From: Dactylellina haptotyla
Lineage: Eukaryota > Ascomycota > Orbiliomycetes > Orbiliales > Orbiliaceae
DNA length: 64,000 nt
Reading direction: 5' to 3'
Assembly (NCBI GenBank): GCA_031310005.1
Contig: CM062385.1
Location: 434,001 to 498,000, forward strand
Part shown: in pieces, positions 11,549-24,710 of the stretch
How positions within the stretch are numbered: the first letter of the stretch is position 1
How the letters are laid out: each line of letters starts with the position of its first letter
Notes under the pieces: model-generated
Seen by the model: only the letters and a program-made list of their open reading frames with translations
Database searches by the model: none
What the model was told of the DNA's origin: nothing
Program-made: the position numbers and the translations under genes

Positions 11549-14500
11549 ATGGATCCGTATAGAATTCATCGACAGCGTCGAGCTCCGAATCTGCGAGATC
11601 TCCAACGAGAAGAGCTGCTTGAAATTTTCAATAAACGTGATGAAACAATAGAAGGTATTGGCGATGGAAGTGATAACAGGCCCTCTTCTTCCAGTAAACT
11701 GGAAGTAGCAGCTGGTCGACGTTGTTCGGTTGATAGACAGTTGTATTCTGATCCGAGGAGGTTGAATTTTCCACACCCATTGTTCACACCGAGTGATGGG
11801 GCTACGACGGGGCCGTCGATGGCTGTTCCAGAATCCGTGGATGCCTCGTACTCTGAATATCCAATGCTGAACTTTGGCGATATCCAATTTGTCGTCAATC
11901 CGTCGACGGGCTTTGCTGCTGAGATAGCCAACAAAGGCGGGTGCGTGCCGCAATTGCAACCACAAATACAACCACAACGGCGAGTACCAACCTCACCACC
12001 ATCAGAGGGAACAAAGGAAGACCATCAATCTCATCATCCTCATCATCCTTCTTTCCTACCTTTCGACCCAGCTGCTCCTGCATCCGATAGCACCATTGAA
12101 AGCGGCAGCACCACAGTGCCTCATCTAGACATGATGGGGAGTTTACGGACGCTGTGTCTATCCAAGGCAGCTGACTCGAACGAACAAGCAGACCCTTCTT
12201 CGATAGATTCGGCGCCAACTACTCCTACCGCTGTGGAAGCTGTCGTTAAGGACGACACGGATTCTATCGGCTCCCTTCTGAATAACACACCAATGTTCCC
12301 TGATGTTTCTCAGGAACCTGCGCCACTGGTATCCCTGGAAGAAGAGGCGGGCGAGATAGCTCTTACAGTTGCCGATAACGTAGAAAGCTCTACCACCAAA
12401 ATTGAGTTGGTTGACAACGGCGCGGATACGATCTTGTCATTGACGGCAGTACCTCTTCGAGATGAGGTTGTCAGTGAGCCCATCGATGAAGTAGTTGATG
12501 AACTAGCCGTCCCGAAGCTTGTGGATGTTTCTCCAACAAAGTCACTAGAGCCTCCACCAGAGCCAAAACTTTTGGACGACTCATCTCAGTCAGATTTAAT
12601 CGATTTGGAGTTCCCTGCGAAAAACGAATCCGTCTCAGAAGAAACCCGAAACTCCCAAAGTCTTGCTAAGAACACTTGCGATCTGAAATCTGGGTCTTCA
12701 GGAGTCGAAGACTTGCAGAAAAACCCGAAGGACCCGAAGACTGCGAGCATACAGTCGGATAAGACTAGTGAGCGAGCTACTCAGGTTAAGAATACTAATA
12801 ATCACAGTAAAAAGGTTAACAAGAACACGAAGCATGCAAAGAGCAGCTCCGCAAATTCCAACAAGACGACCAAAAGTGATATGACCAACTTGAGGTACGT
12901 AGAGCTCGTTAGTTGCCCTATTTGAATACACGACTTTATTCAAGGTAAATCTGATTTTGATTCTTTTAGAAGTTCGCAGACGAAGGTCCATGGGACAGAA
13001 TTTCGGAATGACAACGACAAAGATGTCGGAAAACCTTTGGAAGAAAATCGGCCAATAGCCCGCCGTCTTAATTCAGACAATTCGGGAACAGTACGAAAAC
13101 GAAAACCGAACCAAAATACCGCATCTACAGCCAGCAATCTTCCAAAGGCTAATACTGCCAAAGTTGTGGCGCCTGCACAAAAACCAGCTGCAGTATCAGA
13201 TAAAGTAAACTTATTGCCCAGTCGCCCTCCAAATCTTAGTAGACAACCTTCAGATACTTCCTCGGGATATCCAATTAGAGTTCCCGAGGCTCCGAAAGCT
13301 GCGTCTTTTGACCAACGAGGTAAATATGCTGCATCAAGTACACTGCCGACCTATACTGCTCGACAGCCAGCCCCGCGAACGTCTCGCCAGTACTACGTAT
13401 CCTCATCGAACCAGACAGCGACAGGATATACAAACTATTACCAGAGGGAGACGGGGATGAATCACAACCAAATGAGATTTAATCCGTTGAAGCAAACGGG
13501 TTACCAAAATCTGGGACATCAGACCGTACCTCTACAGGCGTATGAAATCAATCCGAACTACCAGAACCAAGTTGGACGAGGGTACGCCCAGAATGCTGGC
13601 TACATAGGCCAGAATAACTATGCTCGAGCGTCGAATCAGAACTATAATGGAGATTTCCGGTACTACCAGCAGCAATTTAAGCAACAGCAGCAGCAGCAGC
13701 AGCAGCCTGGTATGGGCTACGTCCAGACCGCGCCACCAACTCCGCGCCGCCATGATAGATATATGGGGAACCCAGGTTATACTCCCGGAATTTCATACAA
13801 CCATACAGCGAGTGGCCATACTCAGAATGGTAGTTTCGGGTACACTCATGGTCATCTGCGAAGCAATAGCACACAGGGCAGAACTGAAGGCGGAGGATCT
13901 TTGAAGAGCTCAAGCATTGTACAACAAGAAAGGTACCAACGCCGCCCACCTTCTCCACCACCGATTGTCAAGATATCTATCCGAGACGGGAAATTACTTT
14001 GGCCAATCGGACCTTTCATTCCGTGGAATACGTTTGGTTGCCCGCCTGCACAGATGGAGAGTGATACCTTTATCAACGTGCTATGCACGAGTGTTGGGAT
14101 CCTGAGACTCCCGTTTTCAGTACCCTTCCTTCGATTACTGTTATCCGTCTACCCAGAGAAGCAGGGTGACCACATCGTCACTTTCCCAAGTATGCTGGCA
14201 GACGCCAAGGACATGTCATCGTACTGGGAAAGATGTTATTATGCACAAAGGTTTCTCCGGAAGTATTCGACCTTCTTTGGTAACAAACCTTTCGAGGAGA
14301 TTCCAAAGAAAGAATGGCACAGAGTCGAGATCCTTCTTGGAAGTGATAACGCCCAGGGAGGAAACTTTAACATTTACCTCAGCCAGCCCGACGAGAATCG
14401 CCTTCAGTTCCGTTGCGTAGAGCAGAAGAAAGATGATCAAGATGTATCATTGAAGGCAACTTTCTTCGTCACGGTACATCAAACTGGGGTCAACCAAGTT

Positions 14501-15010
14501 CAATACTCTGACCCGAGCACTCGCGATCCTGATATTCCGCTCCCACCACTCGATGGGAGTCAAGACCCCCGAACCACATCAGAATACAGATTCAACCTCA
14601 ACCAATACCTCTGCTTGAACGAGAGTCGTGGACTCAACACCCATGGGTTCACGGATATTGGTGTTCCCTCCAAACGTCTCAATTTCCATCCTTTCACATC
14701 TTCGAATTTTGATTCGCTCTGGTATGCTATGGCCCACCTACAAGAACACGTTTGCGAAGACGACGGCAAAACCATCGACGATATGTCTGAATTGATGCAC
14801 CCCGATCTATTCATGGACCAGAAGGGGTTCTTGGATAAGTACAAGAAACGAAGGGCTTTGATGATGGGGATTCACGGCAAGTTTGCGGAGCATGGCGAAG
14901 TTTTGAAAAGGAACTGTCCTGTCCCCGCTGATATTCCACCACTACCAGAGTTTAAGCCTTTTCGAAGATATACTTCGGATGGAGGGTTTTGGAAAGATGA
15001 CCCCAATTAA
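11549..15010 (+). CDS. Large Q/N/S-rich protein of unknown function
   Basis: Two exons (11549-12894, 12970-15010) with a 75-nt phase-2 intron (GTACGT...TTTTAG) give 1128 aa. I do not recognise it. The first ~780 residues are low complexity: acidic stretches around 250-400, a Lys/Asn/Ser-rich basic section near 410-450, then a Gly/Tyr/Asn/Gln-rich segment with a CAG-encoded run of about eight glutamines near residue 687. From about residue 782 (KISIRDGKLLWPIGPF) to the end the composition becomes normal and looks like a folded domain of about 340 aa. It is rich in Trp, Phe and Tyr, has no membrane segment, and shows no catalytic motif I can name. No signal peptide is present. The first ATG (MDPYRIHRQRR) was chosen because it is the first in frame. 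The prion-like middle suggests a condensate or RNA-related role, but that is only inference. Confidence 0.75.
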
Positions 15011-17867
15011 CGCCCAGATGGGTGGAAGTGGAGGACAAATGAGGCTGGGGGGTTGGAACGCCAGAAGGAGGGCTTAGAATTGAGAAAGAGAACGGGAGGG
15101 AGGAGAAGACAAGATTAACCAGTCTCAAAATGATTAAAGTGACAATATTTGTGCCAGACTATTATGCAGAAAAGCTGTGGGCGGTCATTCTAACACTAGC
15201 AGTATCTTTGTTGCATTTTGACCTGGTATATGGTTCTGATAGTTAGCCGGAGATTGAATTATGTGCCACAATGTCAAATTCACGGATATGTTTTTCGGCT
15301 CATGCCCCCCCTGGCCAGCTATTCTTTTTGTATGGATAGCATATAATCCTACTATAGCGGTACATTAAAATGAATAATATTGAAAATTTAAAAAATAGAA
15401 AGCAGGCAGAATTGGGGGATCCATTTCGCCACTTGGGGCGTAAGTCAAGCTTCGGATAAGAGGGATTAGCTCGCCTAGGGCGCAGCTGACCTCACGTTTC
15501 ACATTTAAATTATTAGTATATAGCTCTATAATTCTGTCTCATACTGCTTAAGATCATTTAGAAGGAAAAAGAATGATTCTAGCTCATGCGTCCGTCGATG
15601 ATCAGCGATGCCATGCCGGGTAAAATGAGACTGTATGGACAGGATAGTTGTGTTGATGGGTGCATGTGCTTGTCCGACGGGTACCAGTGTAGCGGATGTG
15701 TCGTTGTGGGTATTTAAATGAGTCTATCTAGGGTATAATAGGCAGGAGCCGACGGGTAAGACTAAATCGAAGGGTTTTGTGCCGAAGTCACGATTTTTTG
15801 GAATTTGCGAATATGTTCAACAAAGTCTGAAGTTTAAAATTATATGAATGACCTTTGACAGTGATGTTCATATACATAGCCTCAAGTTTAATCTGGTAGA
15901 AGAGCATGAGGTGCTATGCTATACATATCATATTTATATAAAGAGTTTGTACACTTTCTAACGAAATGAAGGCTGAGAAGCATTTCAGTGTCAATATAGA
16001 TTGTTTCGTCACAAATCGAGAGGTCGGAATCATAGGCTCGTGAGATATCAGCATTGTTTACAGGATTGCTCCATGGGTAGCAACATCGATAACCCCGTAA
16101 CAAGATGTTTCACTTGAAAAGGAATCCGGGGAAAGCAAGTGCAAGAACCCGTCTTACTGCTTCGCAGGCGACGCATATGCACATCACAGCTGTTTAGGCA
16201 TAGAAACATGGAGCCGTGTCTGCACCACGCCGAGTCTGCGACGAGATGCACACTCGGCAACGGCTCATTAGGGTCTAGAATACGACGTGAGGGAGATAGA
16301 GACTATTAATACCAAGACCAAGACCTTTCCGAGCGGCCGACGGGATTTTAAAAAGAGAAGATATAAGGGTTTCGCTCCAACTGAGGTGAGGGTTTAGGCT
16401 AAAATCGACAAAGCTCAGAAGTCGTGGCAGGTGGAGAATATCGTGCATTTCCAAGAAAAATAATATGATGTAAAACTATCATTTAAAACGATCTCCACCC
16501 TTCGATATAAATCCGATGTGGGACGCAGGTATGGTGTATATTTCCGCACTGTAAAACTAGGGTGGGAAATGGCCGAAAACATACCACTCGCTAGGTATCG
16601 TCTACCGGCTATACACACACGTGTGCCACCTGCCGCGCATATCCACATGCCTTGACTGGAAGTTGATATACTGGCGGATGTACCAAAGTTATATCCCATA
16701 CATCCATCTTGCCTAGATGGTTCGTCTGATATTCCCATTTACCCGCTGCCCAAATAGCCTTCACGGCTGGGTCCTTAAGCGCCAAGCCAAATCTCAAGCG
16801 CGCCAAGGACATATGTCAAGCGCCAAGAACCATGGCACATTATCCGAGCTTGATTTTGGTGAACATTTTCTGTGTCGAGAGCAAGAATGATGCCTTGCCC
16901 AGCTTTTTTTGTTAGTGCTTGCTCGTTGAATTCGAGATATTTGGCTAAATACGGCCCTTTTTTTCGTTTCCAATATACGGAAAAAACGCGAAGTGAGATC
17001 CTGCACACGAGGGACAGGCTCCATCTGGGGTACGGTAAAGACCCCGCTACTTCCCGAAGCTGGAGATGCCTGTTTTATAATGAGACTTTCATGTGCAGAA
17101 TTGATTCTGCTCTCGATGGGCTGCTTGGGAGGTTATAATACAACATTGTCATGTGTTGGAAACTCCGAATGGACAAAGAACTGCCTAAAAGAGCTAAAAT
17201 ACAGAATGGGAAGGGGAACTTGGTTTGATGATGCTAACTGACACCGTCGATGTTTCCTACCTCACTATTGTATTGGTAAAGGATTAGATATCACTCACAG
17301 AACCTTGAATCGATCTTGAATCGGTTTAATAAACTTCCGACAAACTGGCAGCCACTTTTAAGCAACCCTGGGAACCATACGGCTCAAACCGTCGAGTCAA
17401 AGAGGGGGTTCTTGTATTGTTTGGTTAGACAAGAGAGGAGCCCCCAAGATCTGGAGAAGGATCCCTGCACTGTCACGGCAATCAGGAAAAAACGGCAGAC
17501 GTACCGTAATTCTTCAGCGGCTCTGAATCAATAGTAACCTAGGAGGCCTTGCACGTAATATTTTGGCCTTTGTCAAAGTCCTTCTTTAGTTTTCGAAAGA
17601 GTTAATGCGGCCTTGTCCTATTATTATAACAGTTGCCTTTTATACATTTATCCAAATTATCCATTCTGGCCCAAAGGAACAACAAGGGCTGGTACCATGG
17701 CATGCCTTCGAAAAGCCTACCACCTCGACTCGCCACAACGCATCGGAATGCAGATAACTTCATCCCGAGAAATGACCTAACTTGCTGGATGCTCATACAT
17801 GTCGTTCCGCAATGAAGAGGATTGTGGCTTTTGGGTCCCAGGAAAGGGTTTAGTACGAACTGGCGTC
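15011..17867. other. Intergenic, no gene seen
   Basis: About 2.9 kb lies between the large Q-rich gene and the xylanase. The open frames are short, on both strands, and without motifs. The last few hundred bases presumably hold the xylanase promoter. Confidence 0.5.
17826..17831 (+). promoter_or_regulatory. Possible xylanase-regulator site (GGCTTT)
   Basis: GGCTTT fits the GGCWWW core reported for XlnR/Xyr1-type regulators of fungal xylanase genes. It lies about 140 bp upstream of the xylanase start. A single six-base match is common by chance, so support comes only from position. Confidence 0.25.
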
Positions 17868-17875
17868 TATAAAAA
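17868..17875 (+). promoter_or_regulatory. TATA box of the xylanase gene
   Basis: TATAAAAA lies 101 bp before the start codon, within the usual range for inducible fungal cellulase and xylanase genes. Confidence 0.6.
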
Positions 17876-17962
17876 GAGGTCGATTCGCACCTCTCTGAAA
17901 ATAAAACTTTACAGCTGATCACGGCTTGAAGATACTCAAAGGCGATATATCGCCTAGTATAA

Positions 17963-20149
<2,187 letters not shown>

Positions 20150-23014
20150 ATGCCGAAACCGAAGAAGCCGGTTATCAATAGCAGGAGTGATGATGATCTT
20201 TTCAGTCAAGCACTTTCTCAGTTCCACCATAAAAACCCTCCCTTACGGTCCCGACCAGCCGATGCGGGAGTGCCTCTTCACAACAGAGATGCAACTGGGG
20301 ACCTGAGATACTCACCGTCGCCGTTCTATGCCCCTGTGCAACCCGAGTCTTCTAAGGTAGTAGAGCAAGATATCTATGCGGATTACGATTACGATTACAG
20401 TTACGCCGCCAGTGCCGATAGACACGGGGAACAGGAAGGCGGTGTGAACGAACCGCAGTTCCTCCAAAGTTACACACAGCCTGGGAATGACCCGGAGCAA
20501 GTGAACACTCCACTCACAGCCCAGGATAACAAAGGTCCTTTTCCGATGTTTTCACCAGAAGGCCCCCTTGACACATTCTCTCAATCGTTTCAGCAGCAAT
20601 TGCCTCAGGAGTTTCAATACAGGGATGACAGAAGGCTAGACAGCTCCCTACGAAGGGAACAGTGGAATGGACAAACTGGGCGAGTGATATCTGACGCATC
20701 CAGCTATAGTTCGCAGTATGGCTCTGCGGGATGGGATTCCGTGTCTGACTTTGATGAAAGAAGTGTGCGAGGTTCTCAGAGCAACAACGTCTTCGCCCAC
20801 CAGCCGGAGGTCGAAAACCCTTTTGCGTCGACGAAAACGAAAGCAAGATCAGATACTGAGGGAGGAATTCGGCAACTCTATCGGTCTGAGAATTCCCGTT
20901 CGATTTTTCACCGAAAACTCCATGCGGACGCCCCAAACTTCCAGTTCCCCCCAAGGCATCAAGTGGAGGATGATAGTCGGTTCACACCGTCAATATTGCA
21001 ACGGAAACTGGTTATGGAGGATTTTTCTGTATCTCAACGGAATGGAGCACGGGTGAGAGAAGTCATAGATAGGACGCCGTCGAGAAGTGTCTTGTCTGAG
21101 GGTGGGGGCAGATTTTGGGAATTCCAACCTCGCCCTTCGACCGTGCATGGCTCTGAAGCCAACCCATCCAAACGGGCCGAGGAGAGCAGCCAGAAAGACG
21201 CGAAAACCACCATGGCAGCTGAATTCGCCAAAGATCCTATTTCTCAAAGCCCGGCCACAGTGGCTGCGTTGAAAGCAGAGGCGATAAAGCGAATTCAGGA
21301 ACAGTTCAAAGCCCAGGTGGCCAAGAGGATCGAGGAGAGCGAACGAGTTGTTGAGCCAGAAACGATAACAAACGACGCCTATCTCCGAATGAACAAGCTA
21401 GGATTACTTGCACACCCTGCTCTGAAGCTGGGGCTCATGCATAGCAAACCAGATGCCCGCAACGTTCACGAAAAGTTTGGGGAACTTTTGAAGAGTATCA
21501 AAATGGAGGAGGCATTCCAGATGGATCAACATGTCAGATTATCGGAAAAGTTACTGGTTGACTTGAATCTAACCGGCTGGAATCTACTCGTTTCGAAAGA
21601 CAAGGAGTTGATACCGATCAAAACGCCATTCGACATATTGGGAGTACCCATACCAGAACCATATGGAGACTTCAGGAATTCGCAAGGGATATCTCGAAAA
21701 TGGATTGCAAAAAATTGTCCGTCGAAATTAAAAATCAACGCTCCATTGAGCGGGTATCCCATGACCAGAGAAATACAACTGCGATACGATCTGTGGAGTA
21801 CGCCGGGTCGCTACGAGAAATACGTCGACCATCCAATATACGGTGGTCGGGATGACGAAAACACGAATCCGGAAGATCTCGACTTCCAATTCAAAGTGAC
21901 TCCGCAACACTGGATGCTGCCTGATGGTTATGAGAAAAATTATCCATCAGCCGTGCGTTGGGAAGAAATATCAATTTTGAAGACATATCACCAGGCTTTA
22001 ACAGTTCAACAGCATTTATACTTGTCATTTCTAAACTTAGGACCAGATTTTGTTCTTTATTGGCGTCATTTCTTGATGGCCAAGGAGAGAGAAGCGATGA
22101 TTGTTCGGGCGTTCAACCTTACTGTCAGAATGTCTTCGGATGACCAGCACGAATGGGTCGATAAGGAATGGTTCGGGCTCACCGAAGAACAAAGGCGGAG
22201 CTGGAGTTCGGTGTCTCCCAGAGAAGTCGCCTCAGAATTCGAACTCGCAACTTATCGCCAAGTAGACGAGAACAACTTCCCTGTGCCGTTTGGCAGGGAC
22301 ACCTACAAAGACGTCATAATCGTCCCGCGCGATCCCCCATCACTCGTCAAAGACCCTCCTGAGAGGTCCATGGCAAGCTATTCTCTCTTCTGCCACGAAC
22401 TGCACCCGTATTACCTCGCCCGCGACCCAGCTTGCCTCGTCACCCTCCTCAATACTTGTCTTATATTTCCAGATCTCAACAAGTTCCCCGTAGACCCGGA
22501 AGCTCTTGGTGAAAACTATTTCTGGAAACCCGCAATCAGCATTAAAGAGCCCGCCAAAGTCCCCCTGGGTGGCGAACTCGAACGCAACGTTCCATATATG
22601 CCTGGGCTACCATTAGGACCGAACATCAAAGAAAGAGTCCGAGCTGATAGAACATTCTTCTATTCCGCGTTTTTCTACAACCTACTCACGGTGTGGCGTG
22701 ATTACGGAGATGAGAAAGTATGGTTCTACGGTCACGGCGTACCGTACAGATATGATCCCAACAAACCACCGGAATTGCTGGGACAGCCGAAGAGCAAGTT
22801 CCCCAAAGGTGAAAAATGGGTCGATGGCAGTGAGATTGAGAAGCATGTTGTGCAGTTACAGCATTTGGTAGATATATTGAATATGGGAATATGCATTGAC
22901 AGGTGGGTTCCTGAGGACGAACCAGCGGAAGAGAAGGTACCAGAGCGCGAAACTTGGTTTGGAGCTAAGAGGGCGGACGTGCACTACAAGCCGCCGTCGC
23001 CATTTACGACATAG
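20150..23014 (+). CDS. Conserved-looking 954-aa protein of unknown function
   Basis: A single open frame of 954 aa needs no intron. I do not recognise it. The first ~365 residues are low complexity, with a D/Y repeat (YADYDYDYSYAAS) near 75-90 and many Ser/Arg sites. A charged helical stretch around 370-402 (ALKAEAIKRIQEQFKAQVAK) may form a coiled coil. From about residue 405 to the end there is a folded-looking region of about 540 aa, rich in Trp, Tyr and Pro, without signal peptide or clear membrane segment. No nuclease, kinase or other catalytic motif stands out. The layout (disordered N-terminus, long folded C-terminus) resembles the 1128-aa gene upstream of the xylanase, but I see no clear sequence similarity between them. 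The start is the first in-frame ATG, preceded by a CT-rich leader. Confidence 0.8.
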   Translation: MPKPKKPVINSRSDDDLFSQALSQFHHKNPPLRSRPADAGVPLHNRDATGDLRYSPSPFYAPVQPESSKVVEQDIYADYDYDYSYAASADRHGEQEGGVNEPQFLQSYTQPGNDPEQVNTPLTAQDNKGPFPMFSPEGPLDTFSQSFQQQLPQEFQYRDDRRLDSSLRREQWNGQTGRVISDASSYSSQYGSAGWDSVSDFDERSVRGSQSNNVFAHQPEVENPFASTKTKARSDTEGGIRQLYRSENSRSIFHRKLHADAPNFQFPPRHQVEDDSRFTPSILQRKLVMEDFSVSQRNGARVREVIDRTPSRSVLSEGGGRFWEFQPRPSTVHGSEANPSKRAEESSQKDAKTTMAAEFAKDPISQSPATVAALKAEAIKRIQEQFKAQVAKRIEESERVVEPETITNDAYLRMNKLGLLAHPALKLGLMHSKPDARNVHEKFGELLKSIKMEEAFQMDQHVRLSEKLLVDLNLTGWNLLVSKDKELIPIKTPFDILGVPIPEPYGDFRNSQGISRKWIAKNCPSKLKINAPLSGYPMTREIQLRYDLWSTPGRYEKYVDHPIYGGRDDENTNPEDLDFQFKVTPQHWMLPDGYEKNYPSAVRWEEISILKTYHQALTVQQHLYLSFLNLGPDFVLYWRHFLMAKEREAMIVRAFNLTVRMSSDDQHEWVDKEWFGLTEEQRRSWSSVSPREVASEFELATYRQVDENNFPVPFGRDTYKDVIIVPRDPPSLVKDPPERSMASYSLFCHELHPYYLARDPACLVTLLNTCLIFPDLNKFPVDPEALGENYFWKPAISIKEPAKVPLGGELERNVPYMPGLPLGPNIKERVRADRTFFYSAFFYNLLTVWRDYGDEKVWFYGHGVPYRYDPNKPPELLGQPKSKFPKGEKWVDGSEIEKHVVQLQHLVDILNMGICIDRWVPEDEPAEEKVPERETWFGAKRADVHYKPPSPFTT

Positions 23015-23644
23015 AAACTACTCGAAGAGCTTACTAAAGCACTGCTAATAGGTTCGTAGGCATTCTATTGGCATTCCAGGTCATTGAATACTAACAAGGC
23101 GGAATCAAGCGATGTAATTGACTCCATGAATACAGATACGATTGATGATCTGTTCACTTCTTTTACGGCTATCTACTGCTCCCACGACTTTTATATATTC
23201 TTGTGTCCCAAGAGAAAAACAAACATCATCTAAATTTTATGAATTCTTTGGTAAATGAATGAAGGAACCTCAACCCATCATCTATGGAATCCCGTATACT
23301 TTCATTCTTTGTCAGTGGCCGGATGAGTCTACTTTCAGCTTCCGTCTCTGAAAGCCTTATGTGGAATTTACTGCGTGTACTTCATATTATTAGAATAGCT
23401 TTGATCAAATAGAATAATTTCGTATTGGTAACGCTGATTCTCATTCTGTTCTTCGATTCCAGCAAGAGAGTGTTCAATCAGATTGCAACCGATTGAACCG
23501 CTTAAAAGAAGATGAGTAGGGTAAATTTACCATGTATAACATATAAATTCCGAGATGATGCCAAGTAAGACCGAAGCTAAGTGCAAGGATTATATCAAAG
23601 GAATGAGCAAAGCTCTAACTCAGGCCATCTAAAAATGGGTAAAA
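23015..23644. other. Short convergent intergenic region
   Basis: AT-rich DNA lies between two genes that end toward each other. It probably holds both 3' UTRs, and nothing else is seen. Confidence 0.5.
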
Positions 23645-24710
23645 CTATCTCAAGTTTTCCGGGTCTACTTTGTTCTCAATACTAGCAGGGATGGAGGATC
23701 GTCTAGATAGGCTGTCACTGCGACTCAAGGGAACCTCTTTATCTAGACTAGCGAGCCAGTTCCATGACTTTTCTTGGCTCGGCCCTTCTAGCCAATATGG
23801 TTCCTTTGTGCCCGGGGCCAGCCGTCTATGTTGTGATTGTGAATACGGCAGATTTTCCAGGTCCTTAGGCCACTGCAACCAATTCCCGCCATACGCCCAA
23901 GCGAACTTTTTATGCTTTAGCTTTACGGTTAGAGGTATTGCATTAAGAGCATTCTGATAATCAGCAACTGTTGATGCGAGATTCGTGGCCGTCGGTTGGA
24001 TCAAATCTGCCCAACAGAAACACCCTAAATCGTAACCAATCCATAAATCAGCATTTTTAGCCCTAGGAATCCGAAAAAACTTTTGTAGATGCTTGCTCCG
24101 GGGGTTTACCCAGAATTATCGCGCAGGTATCCGCATACTGTTGGCTTTTGCAAGCATGCTTCGATACACCCTTGATAATCTGTCCGTACTCGTCGCATAC
24201 ACAACTGTGACACGTATTTTGCCTGTAACTGATCTTTACAAGAGCTTCCTCTTTTGTGGGGAATTCAGTCCAATCAGCCCAGTTTTCCGCAGGAGCCGCT
24301 GGGTGATCGCTGTGTGGTTTCAGGTTATAAACGAATTCCGCGGAGTTGCATCTAATCTTCATACGTCCGCCGCGGTAAAAAAAACTGGAAGGTACTTCAC
24401 CAGTTCGCTTCTGAGGATTTGGTAGGTCTGCGGTCTGGGCTTGATATTCACCGGCTCGGGTTGGTTCCTTCGACCCGGCTAGAGATGTGGCTCGGGTGCC
24501 TTCCCTGCTTCGCAGAGGCCCAGAATCAGGCTTGTTTGTGGAATTAGTGTGAGTTTGGCTTTCCTGCGGGAAAGATATTCCGTGGCCGATTGCGCTCTCC
24601 TTGGCCCCCTCCTGACTTGGTAAACTATGTTCAACTGGTGCTTGGTCCGTTATTGATGCTATCAAGATACAGAACAGTATGGAATATATGGGTATTAGCG
24701 GTAATTTCAT
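23645..24710 (-). CDS. Secreted cysteine-rich protein, TKEPY/CxC family, member 1
   Basis: Exons 24710-24110 and 24024-23645 with an 85-nt phase-1 intron (GTAAAC...TTTAG) give 326 aa. The N-terminus (MKLPLIPIYSILFCILIAS) is a clear signal peptide. A polar, probably disordered stretch follows to about residue 110. The cysteine region contains NTCHSCVC, then C-x8-C-x5-C-x-C, with the intron splitting the codon directly before the last CxC. Exon 2 carries HRRLAPGTKEPYWLEGPS. The same cysteine spacing, intron position and motif occur in the two genes at 42361 and 44006, which is the main evidence for gene and splice model. No enzyme motif is visible. Secretion with a disulfide-rich core suggests an apoplastic or cell-surface role, possibly an effector (inference). 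The family has no name that I know. Confidence 0.82.
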
